From Mactra quadrangularis (Eukaryota > Mollusca > Bivalvia > Venerida > Mactridae): a DNA stretch of 64,000 nt. Below are positions 59,771 to 64,000 of the stretch, one piece after another. The stretch is from positions 3,596,001 to 3,660,000 of the forward strand of contig CM046304.1 in assembly GCA_025267735.1 (NCBI GenBank). Direction: 5' to 3'. Position 1 is the first letter of the stretch. Each line of letters starts with the position of its first letter. The notes beneath the pieces are model-generated. The model worked only from the letters and a program-made list of their open reading frames with translations, was not told the DNA's origin and made no database searches. The translations under genes and the position numbers were made by a program.

Positions 59771-62700
59771 AGTATTATATAACATATTTAACTAAGTTAC
59801 ATCACTGGTTGCCTGTGCCTAATTTCTATGACAGCTAAAATACAACCCTTCTTCTGATATAATTTGCTACATTTTGTAGGCTACAAATCTATAACATAAT
59901 CACGTGTTAATTTTGCTGGCTCTCATATATCGTTCTTTTATTTCTTAACTGTCAAAACATGAATAATTTCATGGCGAGTGCGTTTTTTAAACTTAATGTT
60001 GTAATACATCCACAAGTTTCCGAAGTGTGTATTATGATTGAGTAAAGCTGTTTGTGCCGTATTATATGTTTTAGTCACGATATTTTTAATAACAAGTAGG
60101 CCGCCATTATAAAAGCAATGCATTCAGTCATCATGGAATGAGTCAAGCTTTAACATTTGAGAAAAAACGGACTATACCCGAACCGTAACCAGCTATCAAT
60201 GATATCACCATATCACTGACACATGAATATGTATTGCTACAAAATCTGACTTACCATGATTCGTAAATTACGTTTTCTCTTTCTCAATCATTCTTGAATC
60301 ATAAACAAAGCACACAAACTAAACAATGTCGACGATGAAACACCTTGTTACTGCCATTGTCGTTTATCGTGCAAATGTCATGACAATGAAACCATAGAAG
60401 TAGCTAATATAATACCTTAAAATATTAATTGTATATATAGAACATTTTATATTATGACATATTAGCACTTTGTTACAGACAAGGTATGACGATGAACGGT
60501 TCGATTTCACTAATTGTTTATAGTGAAAACATTGCAATTTTGCTATTTTATCATTTATGTTTGAATTATGTATCGGAGTAATTCTGCCATTGTTATTAAG
60601 TTTTATACCCATCAGAAATTTATGTGATATTAATGAGTGACATTAATCAGTTACAGATTTATACTCCTTAAGATCATAAAAACGAATTTAAATACACTTA
60701 CATGCATACATTACATCTTATTCAATCGTAAGCAAAGATATGTGCACAACAAACTGTAAAAACCTGAATACAGCAGACAAAATCAGAGGGTTGTACTACA
60801 GCAGCATCTTGGTACGTTTGAATGCTGCCGATGTATAATTGTTTGAAGTTCTTGTTTTTAAAAGTTAACTGTAATTCCTTCTCATTGAAGTAAACATACT
60901 TAAATTTAAATACGTGTTATATGTACATTTTGTAAGTGATCCTTAAACAGCCCTGATGGATTCATATATCAATATGAACACATCTGCTTAAACTAACACA
61001 TACATACATGTAGTTATGTACCAAAAGATGCGGGGCTCTAAGTGTGTGGTTGATTCTGTACGACGTTACAATATATATAACACGTTTTCAAGTACATTTC
61101 AAGTTAACTGTTTCACTTGTGAATAAGCAGCTAGCATGGAAGTAATTAGTTATACACGTGTTTCTTTAACATTTACATGTAGTGTGTGTCATCGTTAATA
61201 TTTATTACGATATACCCATGTACTTCAGTTCGATTGTAAAATAAGTTTTCCTACTTTGATTAATCACTCTCAATTCTGCGTCTTGCTTCTGGTCTCTATG
61301 TTCCGAACTTAAAAGAAAAAGTTTCTTTCTAAAAATCAACAAAGTAGATTTTGTATGTTAAGTTGAACCAAAATGGAGCTGGGTATCTTAAAATTAGTAG
61401 AATGACGTTGCAACCATTCAGCCACTTCCCTATTACGCACGTATACCAAACAGTGTATTATTTTTAAACTAGAATAAACTTCTTGGCTGAAATTTGGTTC
61501 TTACTTATACTACTTAGGAATTATGGAATTTTAAAGAAGTATTAATCACCCTTATTGTAACACTGTCTATATTTTGTTGTCCAGCGTAGCAACCATTCAG
61601 CCAGGTCCCTATATCACCGTTTACCAATCAGTGTTATCATTTTTAAACTAAAATGAACTCCTTGCATGTAATTTAGTTCTTACACTACTTAGGAATGATG
61701 TATTGGAACTTGAAATAAGTGTTAATCATCCTTATTGTAACACTGTCTATCCATTGTCGTACCCGTATAACAAGTACAAGGGTAACGCAATATCAATTCA
61801 TGCTTCAATTGTAATTGAAAGCAGCAATGGGGCTATTAATCACTATGAAAACCACCAACTTAAGGTGAGATAAGTAGAAGTAAAGACGTTTGGTTGGTTT
61901 GAATATATCTTGCTTTAAAAGTTTATTTGGTGCCAACATCACAGTCAATAATTCAAAAAGTAATGCATACCTTAGCAGCGACAATGCATGTTTTGTAATT
62001 AATATTAAAACATTCTTTTACAATTAAGATTGTTTATACAGTCAGGGCAAAAAAATGCTAGTAATGTCAATTGACATATAATTATACCTTTTCAGAGGTT
62101 TCTTTAAACGGATTCAATACCATCCTATATTTAAATACAATCATTTTCCAATTTCGTCATTCGTTTTGTTCTTGGCAATTTTTGTCAATGAGATTCTCAA
62201 AACCGGAAAATATAATGCAGCTCGAATCGTCAATAAAGGATAACAAAAGGAACATGAGAAATTCTGCAGGAAAACGACAGAATTGCCAATACAATGGTAT
62301 AACTTGAATGATGTTTTACGTGTGTTTCAATAATTAAACAAATAGCTAGTTTACTTTTCGATCATGATAATCTTTGTCATTATCATTTTGTTGCCGAAAG
62401 AATGATTACTAGACGAAAAGTTAGTGAAATGAACAAGGACCTCATTCAGAGTTCTTTTGATAATTCAAAATTAACTGTCAGTGTTTGTATTACTGGAAAG
62501 AAAATGAATTATGAATAATTTAAGGCAAAGTGACATAACAAAGTTTGAGAAACATGCGTTAAAATCATCTAATGGGTTGAATTTTCATGCATAAAAATAT
62601 ATTTTGCATGAACTATTGTACTTCAATAAGCGATAAAACTGCTATCTTTAGAACAATGTCTTATTGATCTAAAATTGATTGACAGTTCCTCTTCTTATTT

Positions 62701-64000
62701 ATTTAACGTGTCTTTCTTTAATAAGGTGATAGAAAATGTGATACTGATAAGTTAAAATCAGTGAACGAGTAGTTTTGGCTATTTTATCCTGGGTTGAATT
62801 CTACAAGGATAACTAAAAAAGAAATAAATCTGAAGAAATCAAGAGTTACAAGTGCAAATAATTGGAATTAGAAAATCATTATGTCAAATGTCTGAGACAT
62901 TTCATCCATGTTTAATGGCTTTCATTTACGAGATAATTCATACTAGGATGAATATTGCACAATAAACTATTTTATAACGAAATGAAGATAGCCTACGAAG
63001 GTTGTGATATTTTCAGTTACCAGTTGGGTTGAGTCATCAAATGAGATAAGATTTTCCTTCATTAGTTCCATTCCTATTTCATTTTACCTACCAGTTTATT
63101 AAATACTGAATACGATTCGCGATTTTACTATTTAATAATTTGTCAGGCATATAATATCAAGTCAAGTGACCTTCCATTATTCATAAGCAATTTAGATGCC
63201 AACACCCACTTAAAAAGTTTAATGTCAAAAATGTACTATTAATGTTTCATATATCAAGGTCTCTTTCCGATCAATGCTAAAAGCTTTCCTTTTCAATGGC
63301 AATATCACGAAATAACATTATTTGTCATGAATAATACACCGTTCATTGTTGATCGTTCATTCATATGATGGATTATAATGTATTTAAGATCTAACCTTCG
63401 TGATATTTATAGCCTTCGTACGATGTTAATCTTTACAATGATATTTAAAATAGAGATACACATCCAGACATATTGCTTGCCTGCTACACTCATCGAAGTA
63501 TACATTGATATACCATATGTGTTTATCGCTCTTTCAATATTGAAAACATGTTCAAAAGGCCTTCACAATTATATATCAGGAAAGATAACAGTAACAGTAA
63601 GAAATCGTAAATTAAATATAATCGTAAAACGTAAAGGGGTTTAAGTTACTACTTGTAATATTGAATCAGTTTTGTAAAGTAAAGTCCTATTATTATTTTT
63701 CAAAAATAACTGACCATGATGTACCATGTGTAATTTGTCTTACTCTTTTTCATTTTCTGTATTCTATTAATATGATTATTATGACGTTTTGTAAATAATC
63801 TCATGCTGTATATAACCTGGGTTAGATAATGTATACATTCTGTTCTGTTTAAAAAAATTGAGTCTAAAAACGTCAAACCATACATAACTTGAACTGTTTC
63901 AATTGTGCTACATCCAATTCTAAGTGAAAAATGTTTATCTGAAGTTCCCAAGTTCACATTAATTACAATCAGTTTGTGTTTTTTTTATTTCATTAATCAT
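59771..64000. other. Spacer of block 3
   Basis: Collinear with 31,160-35,800. Contains the segment shared with 31322-31560, the local tandem duplication at 61405-61755, and the third copy of the exon-like stretch. No gene seen. Confidence 0.55.
61405..61755 (+). repeat. Local tandem duplication in block 3
   Basis: Two diverged copies of about 180 bp share ccattcagcca, tatt/catttttaaact, ttagttcttac, actacttaggaat and cttattgtaacactgtctat. Block 1 has one copy at about 13,840-13,910. Confidence 0.6.

Larger units (their letters stand above)
56200..64000. repeat. Tandem block 3 (cut by window end)
   Basis: Matches 29250-35800 in order: exon pair D, spacer, then the 14,090-16,150 / 33,220-35,800 region. 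More diverged from blocks 1 and 2 than they are from each other in that region. A third reverse gene is predicted beyond the right edge. Confidence 0.72.

Overview
This is AT-rich, intron-rich animal DNA. Three tRNA-derived SINE families whose tails end in GTTAAAC plus AAAC-type repeats, and a (ACGGACGC)n minisatellite inside a TATACCCCC-ended element, point to a mollusc, most likely a bivalve. That assignment is inferred from repeat style; no marker gene is present. I see no housekeeping gene, rRNA, genuine tRNA or CRISPR array.

Layout. About 1-9,100 is intergenic and packed with SINEs, a small fold-back element and other repeats. From about 9,150 to the right edge the window is one small gene family inside a degenerating tandem array. 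Gene A (+, 9,841-12,159) is complete. About 11,380 (intron 2 of gene A) starts a block that recurs at about 29,250 and about 56,200. Each block holds, in order, forward exons 3-4, a long gene-free spacer, and a reverse-strand gene. Block 1 carries reverse gene B (22,325-19,460). Block 2 carries forward exon pair C (29,557-30,018) and reverse gene E (46,776-44,320). Block 3, cut by the window edge, carries forward exon pair D (56,502-56,963). Because the joints fall in intron 2, C and D have no exons 1-2.

What the genes encode. Joined exons of A, B and E give 123-125 residue precursors. Each has an N-terminal signal peptide, an acidic pro-region, a furin-type R-x-K-R site, and a cysteine-free segment of about 52-53 residues. 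All three end in Gly-Arg-stop, the usual layout for a C-terminally amidated secreted peptide. All introns are phase 1, and one coding exon is a 27-nt micro-exon encoding DNQFKFGIL, identical in protein in A, B, D and E despite synonymous changes. A TATA box, a non-coding first exon and a distal 20-bp block are shared by the A, B and E promoters. I do not recognise the family; a neuropeptide/hormone or other amidated secreted peptide is the best reading.

Mobile DNA explains most length differences between the blocks. Block 2 gained a 4.9-kb L1/Tx1-like LINE with a 15-bp target duplication (37,240-42,129), a CpG-rich fold-back element (35,148-35,610), a MITE (30,384-30,623), another TIR element (48,982-49,506), and two SINEs. 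Block 3 gained a 1.9-kb TTAA-flanked element (57,873-59,766). A tract of about 4 kb (about 14,090-18,050 versus 33,220-42,500 without the insertions) is far more alike between blocks 1 and 2 than the rest, which suggests recent gene conversion or a second duplication.
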